This document shows positions 26,438 to 37,699 of a DNA stretch of 64,000 nucleotides, one piece after another (the first letter of the stretch is position 1; each line of letters starts with the position of its first letter). A program made the position numbers and the translations under genes. The stretch is from Liolophura sinensis. Its lineage: Eukaryota > Mollusca > Polyplacophora > Chitonida > Chitonidae. The stretch is taken from positions 34,379,979 to 34,443,978 of the forward strand of contig NC_088302.1 of assembly GCF_032854445.1 (NCBI RefSeq). The letters are read 5' to 3'. Below the pieces are notes generated by a model. The model had not been told where the DNA came from, did not search any database, and was given only the letters and a program-made list of their open reading frames with translations.

Positions 26438-26536
26438 AAAACCTGCCAGGTTTCCACCTACATAATGCTGACCGCCGTCGTATAAGTGAAATATTCTTGA
26501 GCACGGCGTAAAACACCAATCAAATAAATAAATAAA
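26438..26536 (+). repeat. SINE family A, 3' part, little diverged
   Basis: GCCGCCGTCGTATAAGTGAA, TCTTGAGCACGGCGTAAAAC and an AATAAATAAATAAA tail, about 420 bases upstream of the UQCR11 start. Confidence 0.85.
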
Positions 26537-26954
26537 ACGGTTTTAACCTATTCAGAATCAACAGTTTGCAAACCATGCGCGATTATCGCTGTCCCCATGT
26601 GAACTGTGTGATTGTGCCTACACGTATAGGACATGCTTTATAGAGTACGGGGCGTGCCCACAAAAAATGTGAAAATTCACAAAAAATATGAAAAAAAGTA
26701 TACAGCCAGCGAAGACCTTAATTACTGATGGGGGCGATAGATGTAAATTCACAGTGTTCGTTCGTGCAAGAACAAGGGTAATGAAAAAGTCCGATTTCGT
26801 TTGTTGTGGTGATTGTAAAGACCTGTATACCAAATAAATTTATCGGTTGATGTGTCCTGGTCGTAGTTTGCCCTTGGCTGCCCAGTCGAACGTCAGGGAA
26901 AGTCGAGTTTGAATTCACCGAAGTTTTGAGAAGGGATTATCTGAAAGACCAAAT

Positions 26955-28799
26955 ATGAGTTTAATTTCTAGATTTATTGGGCCAAGACATGTGCAAATGG
27001 CCCAAAATTGGTAAGTGAAAGCCTGTCACTGTTGTCAAGGAAATTGATAGCCTACATGTGGAGGGGCACATGTTGTTGTTGTTTTGAAAATGATATACCG
27101 TTCTGTCTGCATCGCCTGAAGTCTTAACTTACCTTCCATTATGTTGTGTGTCGTGTGTTATTTTTTTTTATTCAGCGAGTCCCCTTAATTTCTCTGCATC
27201 TTCAGAAATGTATGCCTTAGCCTGAACTGCTCCGAGGGTTACATGCCTTCGCCGCAAATGCTACATGTTTCAAGGGTGGAAATTAGCCCCCGCACACATA
27301 AAATTACCCCTAGTGCGGCCTCAGATTTACTCAAAGCTTGCTTACAAATCATTTTGTACCCATATCACCGCTGTAACTACATAGGAATGAAATATCTCCC
27401 ACTTGCTCAGCGGAAAAAAATATTGCTACCATGTTGTCTACTTGCACAAGTCAACTTCCATTCTCTGTACTGTATGTGCCATCAGTAAAGGCAACAAGGT
27501 AAGCGTGTACTGTGACATGAATTGTGAAGGTAACAACATGGTGGCCAGTTACGTTTTCAGGTGAGAGGGTGGTGATATTATCATTTCTAGTCAGTCACAG
27601 CAACGATGTGGAAAACAAGGTGAGGCTGGGGGTGGGGTATGTGTGTAGGGCTTCACTGGTATTTCTGCTTCACACAGAGTGCAGTTGTCTGGGCAGAATT
27701 GAAAGGTGCACATACAAACTTCCAGCAACCTGCAGATGATCTTGTGTTTCTCCCAGGCTTTGCCCGGTTTCCTCCCACCATAATGCTGGCTGCAGTTGTA
27801 TAAGTGAAATATTCTTGAGTTCGGCATAAAACACCAATCAGATAAGTAAATAGATAAATAAATCTCAAGAGCTGACTCCCGGTGGTTACATACATGTACC
27901 CCTTTCTTGTTCTGTAAATTTACGTTGAACACATCCAACGTGGATTATTGACAGACACATTATCTGATGGACAGCATTAGTATATTGAGGAACATGAGAA
28001 GTACAGAGGTGTTCAAGGTAAGCTTATGGAACAAGACTGCGCTGTGTAGATGAACTTACCACCCTTTGGAAGTTTGGTTGTTGCACAGGGATCCATGTTA
28101 AAGAGATACTCATGTTCATACTGACAAGTTAGCTATTCTGTGTCCCTTCGCTAGAATCTGCTGCCAGGTTCAACAATGTAATTTAACATGTTCATGCATA
28201 ATAATGAGTGTATCAATTAAAAAAAGAAAATAGATTTTCTTAATTCCTATTGTACTGATAGCCAGTCATTTTTAATTTCATACTGACAGAGTTTATTTTA
28301 TTGATTTCACTGGAAAACAAGGACCATATCTCAAGAACTTGTGTTTTTATTCTTAACTGGCTCTCTGTTTCTCCATCTGGTGTTAATTTACCCTGAATTT
28401 GTTTCTAATGGAGAACTATTTGCAGAGAGGTTGACCTGGTTTACATAGTTCTCACGTTAATACATCCTACCCCCAAAATACAATAAAACAGATAAGTAAT
28501 ATAAACTATTCACAAGTCACAGAAAGTTTTATTCATTGGTATTTCAGGACACAGGGTTATGCAAGGTTATTGATTACATGTGTCACTTTTTAACCCTTTA
28601 TGACTACACACTCCTGGAACTCTGATGTGGTTCACTCTTTACAGTTTATTACCAAATCTATCTTTGTTTTAGGCTTTCAACAGCAGGATTTTTCGGAGCA
28701 AGTGCAACAGGTGTTTTCCTGTATCTGACAGACTGGAAAGTTGTTGTGGCCAATCTGCCCTTCTATGGTGGAAAGTTCACTGAGGAAAAGTTAGAATGA
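26955..28799 (+). CDS. UQCR11: Cytochrome b-c1 complex subunit 10 (6.4 kDa protein, UQCR11)
   Basis: Two coding exons, 26955-27010 and 28673-28799, joined in phase 2 across a GT-AG intron, give 60 residues (human has 56). Exon 1 starts MSLISRFIGPRHVQMAQNW, matching the family start M-x-x-RFLGPRY...NW; exon 2 continues LSTAGFFGASATGVFLYL, TDWKVVVANLPFYGGKF, matching the family's TDW...P(Y)xxGKF end. One membrane span (about residues 22-38). It is the smallest subunit of respiratory complex III in the inner mitochondrial membrane. The start is the only ATG in frame, and the split Trp codon across the intron restores the family NW motif. The coding sequence is intact. Confidence 0.93.
27722..27863 (+). 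repeat. SINE family A, 3' part, in UQCR11 intron
   Basis: CCAGCAACCTGCAGATGATC, TTTCCTCCCACCATAATGCT, AAAACACCAATCAGATAAG. Confidence 0.85.
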
Positions 28800-30475
28800 T
28801 ACAGGATTAAGCTAGACAATTTATCATAGTAAGTATGCAATCACTGTTGTAAGGTGTATCAGTTCTTCAAATGTACGAGGGTTTGCAGGGCCTGATCAGG
28901 GCCAATTTAAGAACCACATACAAAATTTGAGCACCCTTATAAGGAAAATGTAAAGCCCATAAGAAAATGATGTCTTGTCCAAAATTCTAGGTTTTCTACC
29001 TTGGTTTGTATGAAAGGCTTCTTAGGCTTGTCTTTGTAACCATTCTGTTTTATATTGCCTCTAACAGACTTATCAAATTCTCTTGTGAAACCAGCTTAGA
29101 ACTAGAACATCTGGTACAGCCGTCCAAACTTTTGTCTTTGATCAGGCCTTGGTTTGTAAACCTCTATAAAATAAGTATGTAAATCAGCAGTGGTGGTTGT
29201 GGGCAAGGGGAGTGGTGTGAAGATAAGACAGGGATTGAGGATTATCATATTGTTCCAAAACTGGACAGCTGTCGTCACAGATACATGTTTGTACAGATTT
29301 GCATTACCACAATATATACATGTTCAGATAATGATGAAGTATAGCGTGACAGATCAGCAGGTTATTTGGATATATCTGTGTTCTATGTTGCTGTTGCCAC
29401 TTTACCACAAAGTGAACAGATAAATCACCACAAATGTTCCTGTTGCATCAACAACTGTGATAGGAGGACATACACATGAATCTTGTTTGGAATTTTAAGC
29501 AATCTTGACTCAGTGTTATGCAGAGTTATGCCCCTTCTCAAAGTTGTTCTTCCACCAAGGCTCAGTAACCTTATTTCATGGTGAGGGAAAAGAAATTGTG
29601 GGGATGTGGTTGTTGTTGGTGTGGCATTTTTACAGTATGTATTATAATTTATTCTCACCCTGTCCTCGTGCCATATGTCAGTGGGATTCATGTTACACAG
29701 TATGTTGTCTTGATGCCTGTTTGCCCATAAAGTTTCTGTCCATATGAACAGTGTGATTAAAGTCAAACGGCTTCAGATAAGGATATCATACATGTATAAT
29801 TGCTATGCAGGGTTATGCTGAAGTGACATACACCTAGGTACCAATTCAGATGTAGGCTGTTCAAGTTTACGATTTGGTTTCTATGCTAGATGGAAATAGC
29901 CAACTTCAGTAAGTTAACATGACCACAGTAAAATTCATACAGGGACTGTAAAGACACACGCACAGTCAGTGTCACACTGAATTATGGATAAAACTTCCAT
30001 TCAGTGTAATAAAAGTCATCTGACCTGGAAACACTGATAGGCGAATATGGGCATCTGAAAGATATTAATGAAGAAATGTAGTTATATTTGTGAAGAAACA
30101 TAAAATTGACCTTTTTTGTGCCTTATGTGCACTATTGTTAAATAAAGTGTAATCATTCTCATCAGAGAAAGCAACAGTTTAGGAGATACACTGCTACAAA
30201 AATTAAGTTCAGACTTATGGAAGTCCACAGTTTGTAGCTGGATCAAAACACGACCTTTTTTCTTTTCTTGCAGATTCCTTATTTTTAAACATTATGTCAC
30301 CAGATGGAGATCTTGGAACAGCTGTATCTGAAGACCTGTATTTGAGTGTGGATCAGACAACATGTCAGTCGTGATCAAAAGACTTTCTTTTTCATTCACT
30401 GAATTTGTGTGACAGTGAAGAGAATCTGTTGAGCACTTAGCATGCATGGTAATAAATTATTACGAATGGATATTT
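28800..30475 (+). other. UQCR11 3' UTR with a probable intron
   Basis: After the stop, a strong donor GTAAGT stands at 28829, only 29 bases downstream, and a pyrimidine-rich acceptor (TTTTCTTGCAG) ends at 30273. A 3' UTR exon 30274 to about 30475 would end after AATAAA at 30451-30456. A junction this close to the stop would not be expected to trigger nonsense-mediated decay. Read-through without splicing is the alternative. The ORFs inside the putative intron show no recognisable protein. Confidence 0.5.
30451..30456 (+). terminator. Poly(A) signal AATAAA, likely for UQCR11
   Basis: Canonical hexamer in the putative last exon of UQCR11, about 180 bases after the 3' UTR acceptor. Confidence 0.45.
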
Positions 30476-30589
30476 AGACTGGTGTTTTCATGTTTAGTAT
30501 TGATTTACACAGAGTGAGACCTAATCTTACCACGGTTACAGCCCAAGGTCAACCTTATACCTGTACATATCTTAAACCCTAACTCCTGA

Positions 30590-30790
30590 ACCATTTCACA
30601 TGTGAAACAGCAACTTTGAGTACAATTTGTGGATATTTATAATTTGTTTTTGGTGACAAACTACATTGGTTGAATGGGCCATTTCCAGGAAAAATATAAT
30701 TTTACCAGTCAACACAAAATAATACCTTCAGAATATGCTTGAATAAACACCTTGCAAACATGTGAAAAGATGGAAAAACTACAGTACATA
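30590..30790 (+). repeat. Unclassified direct repeat, copy 1
   Basis: Matches 32310-32518 in order: ACTACATT, GAATGGGCCA/GGATTGGTCA, AATAATACCTTCAGAATATG, CACCTTGCAAACATGTGAAA. No tRNA-like head or tail seen. Confidence 0.65.
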
Positions 30791-31663
30791 TCGAGTCGTA
30801 AAAGCAATTAAAATACAACTAAAAAAAAGCTTCATGAATTTTCTTGAATCATCAAGCTTTTAACAAATATGCCTTATTATGGGCCATCTGGTGAAGTTTA
30901 GAACAAAAGACTTCAGATACTCACGAATTTTTCATTTACACTTACACAAATGACTGTCAGTTTTATGTCTGGAGGAAACGGAGCAATGCAAAATGGAAGT
31001 CTGGTAACAATAATATCTAAAGTACTAACTGACACTGTAAACAAGAAATACCCAAATGTATGCATAGATGTGACAGATTTAAATCTTGAACCATGAGTCT
31101 CCTACCATAACTGCAGTGGGACTGATTTAAATGTACTGTACCCGTGTCAGTCTCATAGCGATCGTTCTGACATTTCTCATGCTGCCTCAATGGAATGGCA
31201 TGTCCAAGACAGCCCACAGGACACCCAGTCACAGTAACGATTTTGTCCACAACCCGGCTCTGCTTTAAAGGAATATGGTCATTTCTGATTGGCTGGTGTG
31301 AGAGATTGGCAAGCCTGGGTCATGCCAAGACTAAGCTGAATTGTAGGTATGGCAGATTTATTCAAATATGATTGAGGCTGCAGAGATCAACTCGACTGTC
31401 AAGCATTCGATGTCAATTCTGTATCCTGTTTAAAGGAAGACACTTGAACCACTCACTCACTGATGTGTGGTCAGATGACCATTTTATAAGATCTTAAAGG
31501 CATTTGATTTTAGCCACGCAATAACAAACATGCAGTTTTAGTTTATATCAATAGCAAGAAGCATCCAATTAACCACAACCCAGACAACTAGGTGAACTGT
31601 ATGGACCAAGGATAATACTTCAGGATCATAACCTGCATTGAATGTCAAATAGAAATCTTAAAG

Positions 31664-32081
31664 ATGTTTATTTATTGATTGAAGGTTTATGCTGTACTCA
31701 AGAATATTTGACTTATATGACGATGGCCAGAACGGGCAAAACCACAACCATCTGAAGGTTACTGCCAGTCCTTCTCAAGTACATGTACAACTGGAGAAAA
31801 GACGGCCAGCATGCTTGATATGCCACAGGCTAGCTAACCGGTGTGCGCTCCTTCTCACTTCGCCGTGGCAAAATCGCTTTTTACGGAAAGTAATGTAAAA
31901 CTTGAGCGGATGGCACATGCCAAATCTGCCGCTTAACATTACTTGTTTCATGGCAGGTGGTCACCTGACTGGTGCATCAGACCCGAGAAAAATCAAGCAG
32001 ACCCGCTCAGCTAGACCTGAACTCGGCGATCGCACTGGTGAAAGGACCCTGGTGATTCCTAACCACTAGACCAAGGAGGCC
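31664..32081 (-). repeat. SINE family A interrupted by about 170 bases
   Basis: Left part (to about 31827): tail, TGCTGTACTCAAGAATATTT, GACGGCCAGCATGCTTGAT. Right part (from about 31996): GACCTGAACTCGGCGATCGC, CTAACCACTAGACCAAGGAG head remnant. The interrupting segment is not recognised. Confidence 0.65.
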
Positions 32082-32309
32082 ACTCAAATCTTGCAGATAT
32101 GCTTGAAAACTAATGCTGCATATTATGCACAGTTAAATGGAAATTCAAGGTGTGATAAATGAACAACTTTTATTTATAAAAGAGAATGATTCATGGGACC
32201 AAGGTACATAACTCTTCAGATTACCTCCCCTTCTACAGCAGCGGGGAAAGTGGAAATTTTTCAACTGGAAACTCATATACTCACTCCAAAAACATGTTAC
32301 CCTAATTAC

Positions 32310-32518
32310 TGATCCTTTCTCCTGATGAAAGATCAACTTTCAGTGCAATTTATGCACATTTTTAATTTGATTTTGGAGACAAAACTACATTAAATGGATT
32401 GGTCAGTTTCAGGGCTTCACAAAAAGTAGTTTTATCAAAAAAGAATAATGCCTTCAGAACATGCATCAATACACACCTTGCAAACATGTGAAAAGGCCAA
32501 AGGATTGCAGTACTTAAT
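32310..32518 (+). repeat. Unclassified direct repeat, copy 2
   Basis: Partner of 30590-30790, about 1.7 kb away, roughly three quarters identical by eye. Confidence 0.65.
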
Positions 32519-33375
32519 ACTTAATGACTATAATTGTAAAAGTCATAATCATTGTCCATGAAATAGTTCCACTATATTAACCAAATTTTAAGGTCATTAG
32601 TATTACCCAAGTCCATTACCTAGAGGTATGCAACTTCCCTATAGCTAGTCTCCACGGCACATTACACTTGTTACATCATCTGTAAAAGCTCACGCCAACT
32701 GATAGAGAAATATGCCAACCGCTTGGGTTGAAATTGTGAACTGAATCGGGGGAAATCTAATGTAAATGGCTCTTAAATGAACTGTAATATCTCTGATCAT
32801 TGTTGCTATGCAGTTAAGAACCCATTGACCATGTTTATATTTCCATGCAACTCTAAAACAATTACTATCAAAGACATTGTGGTCCTGTGACAAACCTCTG
32901 TTGTCGTAATGTCTTTTACGTCTATTTCAACACGAACACATTTGGAACTGTTTTTCCCACCAAGCATCAGCTGTTCCTCAAACGTTTGCTGCACAATAGA
33001 GAGAAAAAAGTAAATGGCTGTGCAGATACATCACAATGTGTTGGAGATGGAAGAGTGGCATGGAGACTATAGGAAATGGGCACACTTCTCAGTAATGGAC
33101 TTCTGGTATTACTGATTACAAATAAACATGCCTTTTCTTGCATTGTCATTACACACTTTTCAGAAAGGTATTTTTAGTTATCATCGTTAAACGTCACTAA
33201 CCAGTACTTTTGTAAAATGCATATTCACATATGATTGCATGGAAATCATTAACACAAGATTAGGCTGTGTTTACTCTGCGCAACAAAAAATAAATATTAA
33301 GAATCAATTGATTCAACTCATGGATTCTCATGATTTGCTTAATTCAATGAAAACAGGTTCAGAAAAACCAACAAG

Positions 33376-33585
33376 TCACTTGTGAGGAGAATTCTTTTTG
33401 TAGTCAAAGTCATCAGTTTGGTTTGCTTTATGCTCTTTCTCCGCCCTAAGCTGTATCAACCTCATTGCTTCCTTTTCCTGTATGCGCATTTGACGACTTT
33501 GGAGATAGTCACGGCCATAGAGCATGAAGCTTGCAGCACTAATCACTGAGACCAAGATAGCACCCAACACTTTGCCGTCAACCAT
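33376..33585 (-). CDS. Small single-span membrane protein, 69 aa, unrecognised
   Basis: Single-exon ORF starting MVDGKVLGAILVSVISAA. Residues 5-22 form one hydrophobic span, followed by a positively charged, probably helical segment (SRQMRIQEKEAMRLIQLRAE) and a polar tail ending KKNSPHK. The start has a good context (AAAATGG) behind a purine-rich leader of GGAAA repeats. The design (short N-terminus, one span, charged helix) is shared by many mitochondrial inner- and outer-membrane microproteins and assembly factors, but I do not recognise the family. It lies 202 bases downstream of the PIGBOS1-like gene on the same strand, so the two could share a transcript or have separate promoters. Size, hydrophobic span and neighbour make it likely real; a chance ORF cannot be excluded. 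Confidence 0.6.
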   Translation of the reverse strand: MVDGKVLGAILVSVISAASFMLYGRDYLQSRQMRIQEKEAMRLIQLRAEKEHKANQTDDFDYKKNSPHK

Positions 33586-33787
33586 TTTCTTTCTGTCTTC
33601 CTTTCCTTTCCTTTCCCTGACAACAGTTGAGAGATACCCTTTTGATTAATGTCTGTGTAACTATTTAGCGCCTTATTAGTATTTGATTCGATCATGAATC
33701 TGATAACACCGGCTCTAAAAACTTGCTTTTACAGTATGTAGGCACTTGACTATCCAATATTTCTTCGACTTTGGACTTGTCTTGGTG

Positions 33788-33997
33788 TTAGGACTGGCTT
33801 GTTGGAGTGTTGGTGAGGGATGCTTTCTCAAGGTTATCAATCTTGCTTTCGGCGGCCTGTTTCTCGCGCAGCTGATCAAAGAACGGTTTCCAAATGTAGA
33901 TACCACCTAAAACACCAACAACCGACACAACAAGAAGGTGCTGGGTTGGCATTCGCTTTCTCAACAACTTTCGCATTTTCTGACAGCAGCTGAACAC
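33788..33997 (-). CDS. PIGBOS1: PIGBOS1-like mitochondrial outer-membrane microprotein
   Basis: Single-exon ORF of up to 69 residues. The core LLVVSVVGVLGGIYIWKPFF plus DQLREKQ matches the vertebrate PIGBOS1 pattern (hydrophobic span, GG-[IV]-YI, xPxF[ED]Q, then a charged helix). In-frame Met codons at residues 1, 8 and 15 are possible starts; residue 8 (MRKLLRKR) best matches the family length. In vertebrates PIGBOS1 sits in the mitochondrial outer membrane at ER contacts and modulates the unfolded protein response through CLCC1; whether that holds here is inference. In mammals the gene lies opposite PIGB; no PIGB exon was seen here. The C-terminal 20 residues are rich in Ser, Thr and Asn and have no visible motif. 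Confidence 0.75.
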   Translation of the reverse strand: MFSCCQKMRKLLRKRMPTQHLLVVSVVGVLGGIYIWKPFFDQLREKQAAESKIDNLEKASLTNTPTSQS

Positions 33998-33999
33998 AT

Positions 34000-36287
34000 G
34001 AACTCTATGTCACTCCATGTGCTTTGGCTTAGTTGCAGTTGTTGTTGTTGCGTAAAGCGCCCCCTCGAGGACACTGGTGGTCCGTCCGAGATATATTGAT
34101 AGTCCTATATAATGTATAAATTATGTGAACTGTTGGTTTATTCCTGCTCGTAAAACGTTATAAAAAATATAAATACACAAAATCGCATCCAAACGTTTGA
34201 TAGCGTATATATCTTAGTGGACTAAGAAGGACCACTCTAGACACAACAAAATGAAAGACAGAGGCATAATGCCACACTCTGTGACGTACCTGGACCAATG
34301 TTACCTCACCTGATCTAACACATAGGCCAACATATTAACCTTCATGATAATCGCGCAAAACGCCTGGAATGTTACTGTTGAACGTGTAGGCTATATGTTA
34401 CACCAGCGCATTGATTTTCCTTAGTATTTATGTAGTAAATTTGTCAACTTCAACCTCAAAAATATATATCCCCTAACTTTTGCTTGGTAACCATGCCATA
34501 CCTACACGCGCAGCTTGCACTTTTCTCTACAACATATAGGAAAACCTATCAGTATGTAGAATGACCTTTTTTTTTTAGCTGTGCTTGCTGGAAGTGAAGT
34601 CATTACATTTTGTTACCGTAATAACCTCCAGGAGGTGGGTGATAACACTAAGCAAAAAGTTTTCAGTTCTTTGCAAAACAAACAAAATTCTGATATATTT
34701 CAATTTAGATGCCAGATAATAGTGTATCAACAACCTAAAATGTCCCTGTGGCAGTATTATCTAATCAGTGCTCCTTCACATTTCGGAGGCAAACCTTGCG
34801 AGAGTTGCGCATGTATAACCTACAGACCAGTGACCAAAAGGTTGAGAAATGTTTGGATACCAGGGTCAACCGCCATTATCATGGCTGCTCAAGCTCAAGA
34901 GGTTGCCCATAGGCCCCCTACTCCTTACAGCACATGCGTCGCCCTCTGCCTTTCGCTTTACATCACTGCCATCAGTAGACGCACTTGACACCTGGAGCCT
35001 GTGAGATGCAAGTAGGCTTGTTTAGGCATAGCCTGGTCATTTGTCTCCTCCCGCGGAACTCTTTAATCAGCATATATTAATAAAATCTACAATTTCCTCT
35101 CAAAGACTGCTTTTGAACCCGAGCCTCGTGCTTTTCGGCTGTGATTAATATAGACCTAGGTCATATGCGAACCATTTCAATAAACACTATGTAAGTACGA
35201 TTTTATTATACTTTTATTTATTCTCTATGAGAAAGAGCGAGTGAGGGCGGTTGGGTAGTAATGGATGGGTGGATAAAGTAATTTCGAATGTACTAGTATT
35301 AGTTAAAAATCATAATTATGTTGCAGTACCCGTTGCATAAGAAGCTTTCCTGTGATAAGTCAACATTTAAATTTGTGACAATATTGTCGCTCTGGGGTTT
35401 TCTTTATAACCACTAGACTGCATGCACATATAAATACGTAACATCTTTCTTAGCACTGCTGACGATTTTTATGTTTAATGTAACCGGGAAAACAATATAG
35501 GCCTAATCCATTAGACATGCATGTTGTATCAACACTTAAGAAAATAATTTCAGTACAGAAAGAAATCTATTAATTTCAGCAGACTGTATATTGGCGCCAA
35601 TTAAGGATGCAGCGAGTTTATTTGTATCGTTGATCTAAGGTTACCTGGTGCAGCATTAGTGCATATGCAGGCTACCTGTGCAACTCTCTGTCTGCAGTAG
35701 AATGACCGAAGCAATTACCGGTCGTGTTTCAGATCAAAGATACAATATGAACATTCAAGAGCCCTCGCCCTCGTACATCCTGGACGAGGAAACTGTGACG
35801 TATAAACTCAGTGGACAGGGATAAGCTCCTCAGAACACCACATGTAGTTAATATCACCGTGTACTCTTTAACACGGGGGTCGCCTTCCGGAGAACGTTCG
35901 AAGCGACGACACCCGGATACCCATAGCGCCAAGTAAATGTGTGCGTCCTTGGACGAGTAAGCATAGCTGTATTTGACCTGTGAGAATTTTGGCCTATGTT
36001 TATGCGTAATAGAAATGAAAATTTATACTGTATGCTAATTTATTTATTTACTCATTGATGTATCGCTTGGTGTTTTATTTACACCCGGCGATGATATTTT
36101 GTCATTTATTCTTTTCTTAATACGCTAACTGGTTCATTTCAAATCATTAATTCACGTAGGCTTCAGCCCTCTATATTGGAAATCCACAGATATACATATA
36201 ACTGAAAAAATTTATATTCCGTGTTTGTCTCCGGGGGAGGTGTCTCCACTGTTAGCATTGTATGCCTGTCACAGAATTGCTCCTATG
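34000..36287. other. Intergenic, no gene supported
   Basis: Upstream region of the PIGBOS1-like gene, with a GTTGTTGTTG run near 34040. ORFs at 34581-34988 (+) and 35702-35830 (+) have no recognisable features. Confidence 0.4.
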
Positions 36288-36289
36288 TA

Positions 36290-36534
36290 CACTCAAAAAT
36301 TATACTAAAAAAAGTCTGTTGTCTGGGTGATGTTAGAATGTATTCTGGTATTATGAGATAATACCATTACATATTCAACATAATATCATGTTAGTCCAAT
36401 AGAACCTTTGTGTTGAATTAATAGAATATGTGTGTTATATTGAACAGAATAATCTGCTGCAATAACAGAATACATTCTGGCATCACTCAGACAACAGATT
36501 TTCTGTGAAACCTAACAGATTCATTTTTTGAGTG
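36290..36534. mobile_element. MITE-like DNA transposon with TA target duplication
   Basis: Terminal inverted repeats begin CACTCAAAAA at both ends and continue inward, with TCTGTTGTCTGGGTGATG and AGAATGTATTCTG on the left matched (few mismatches) on the right. TA dinucleotides flank it at 36288 and 36535. Length 245 bp with no coding capacity: a Tc1/mariner-type non-autonomous element is the best fit. Confidence 0.75.
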
Positions 36535-36949
36535 TACCATGTACAGCTTGCAGCAGAACCTAATGCCGTGGAAAGCATACATGATATAAATAATTAAAGC
36601 TTCTTGTAACATGCACAAAACGCGTATGTTAAACACGCTGATCTTGTCCGGTTTATTTTATCATCACCACACTACGGTCTACGCGGTCTATATACGGTGA
36701 CCAAGTATTAAGGACATCTTGAATCGCGTGTGAGCTACTAGGCATTAATGAGCCCTCAATTGCGACATGCTCGAGACATTAAAATTTATGAGCTATACCA
36801 CTATAACTGATTTAGCGTTTCAAATGAATCTGCTATACATGTCCCAAATGTAATCCCCCGTTATGTCTACTTTAATTCTGTATTAATCCTCAATCAGGTT
36901 ATGCTCAAGAGGTTAAAGTTGATGAGGGATACCACTGTACAAATTGATG

Positions 36950-37690
36950 AGTTGTCCTACATGTACTATAAATTGATTGCTATACCGCTACGACTTTATG
37001 AGCTATCCACCTCAGCAAGTCGATGAGCTATATACTACTACAGCTGATGAGCTATGCCATTACAAATTGATGAGCAAGTCACTTCAAATTTGTAAACTGT
37101 GTCACTACAAATTGATTAACAGTGTCACTACAAATTGGTGAACTGCACCACCGCAGATTAATTAAGAATGTCCCCGCAAACTGGTGAATTGCACCTCCAC
37201 AAATTGATTAAGAATGTCCCCGCAAACTGGTGAATTGCACCTCCACAAATTGATTAAGAATGTCCCCGCAAACTGGTGAATTGCACCTCCACAAATTGAT
37301 TAAGAATGTCCCCGAAAATTGCTGAACTGCACCTCCATAAATTGATTAAGAATGTCCCCGCAAATTGCTGAACTGCACCACCTCAAATTGATGAGCAATT
37401 TCTTTGCAAAGTGGTGAACTGGACCACCACAAATTGATGAATTGCACCCCCACAAATTGATGAGCAATTTCTCTGTAAATTTGTGAACTGCACCGCCACA
37501 AATTGTTGAACTGTACCACTACTAATCGACGAGTAATGTCGCTGCAAATTGATGAGCTGTGTCACTAAAAATTGATGACCTATACAACTGCATCCTGGTA
37601 CATGGGCTGTACAACCACAAATTGACGAGCCATGCTACTACAAATTGATAAGTTATACCACTGTATACCACAGGTTGTGCTCGCCCACAA
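36950..37690 (+). repeat. Tandem repeat, about 23-bp subunit in 46-bp units
   Basis: CTCCACAAATTGATTAAGAA then TGTCCCCGCAAACTGGTGAA then TTGCAC. Four central 46-bp units near 37180-37370 are near identical; about 25-30 worn subunits (ACAAATTGATGAGC) extend on both sides. Confidence 0.9.
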
Positions 37691-37699
37691 ATGTCATTC

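Noticed and set aside
34840-34890. Minus-strand peptide MIMAVDPGIQTF resembling a transposase motif
   Set aside because: The frame ends within 20 codons and nothing around it resembles a transposase.
34581-34988. 135-codon open frame on the + strand
   Set aside because: Composition is irregular, no domain or conserved motif is recognisable, and no TATA, splice or poly(A) context supports it.
35702-35830. Short ORF starting MTEAITGRVSDQRYNMNIQE
   Set aside because: Its composition looks protein-like, but it closes after about 41 codons, has no usable donor before the stop and resembles no family I know.
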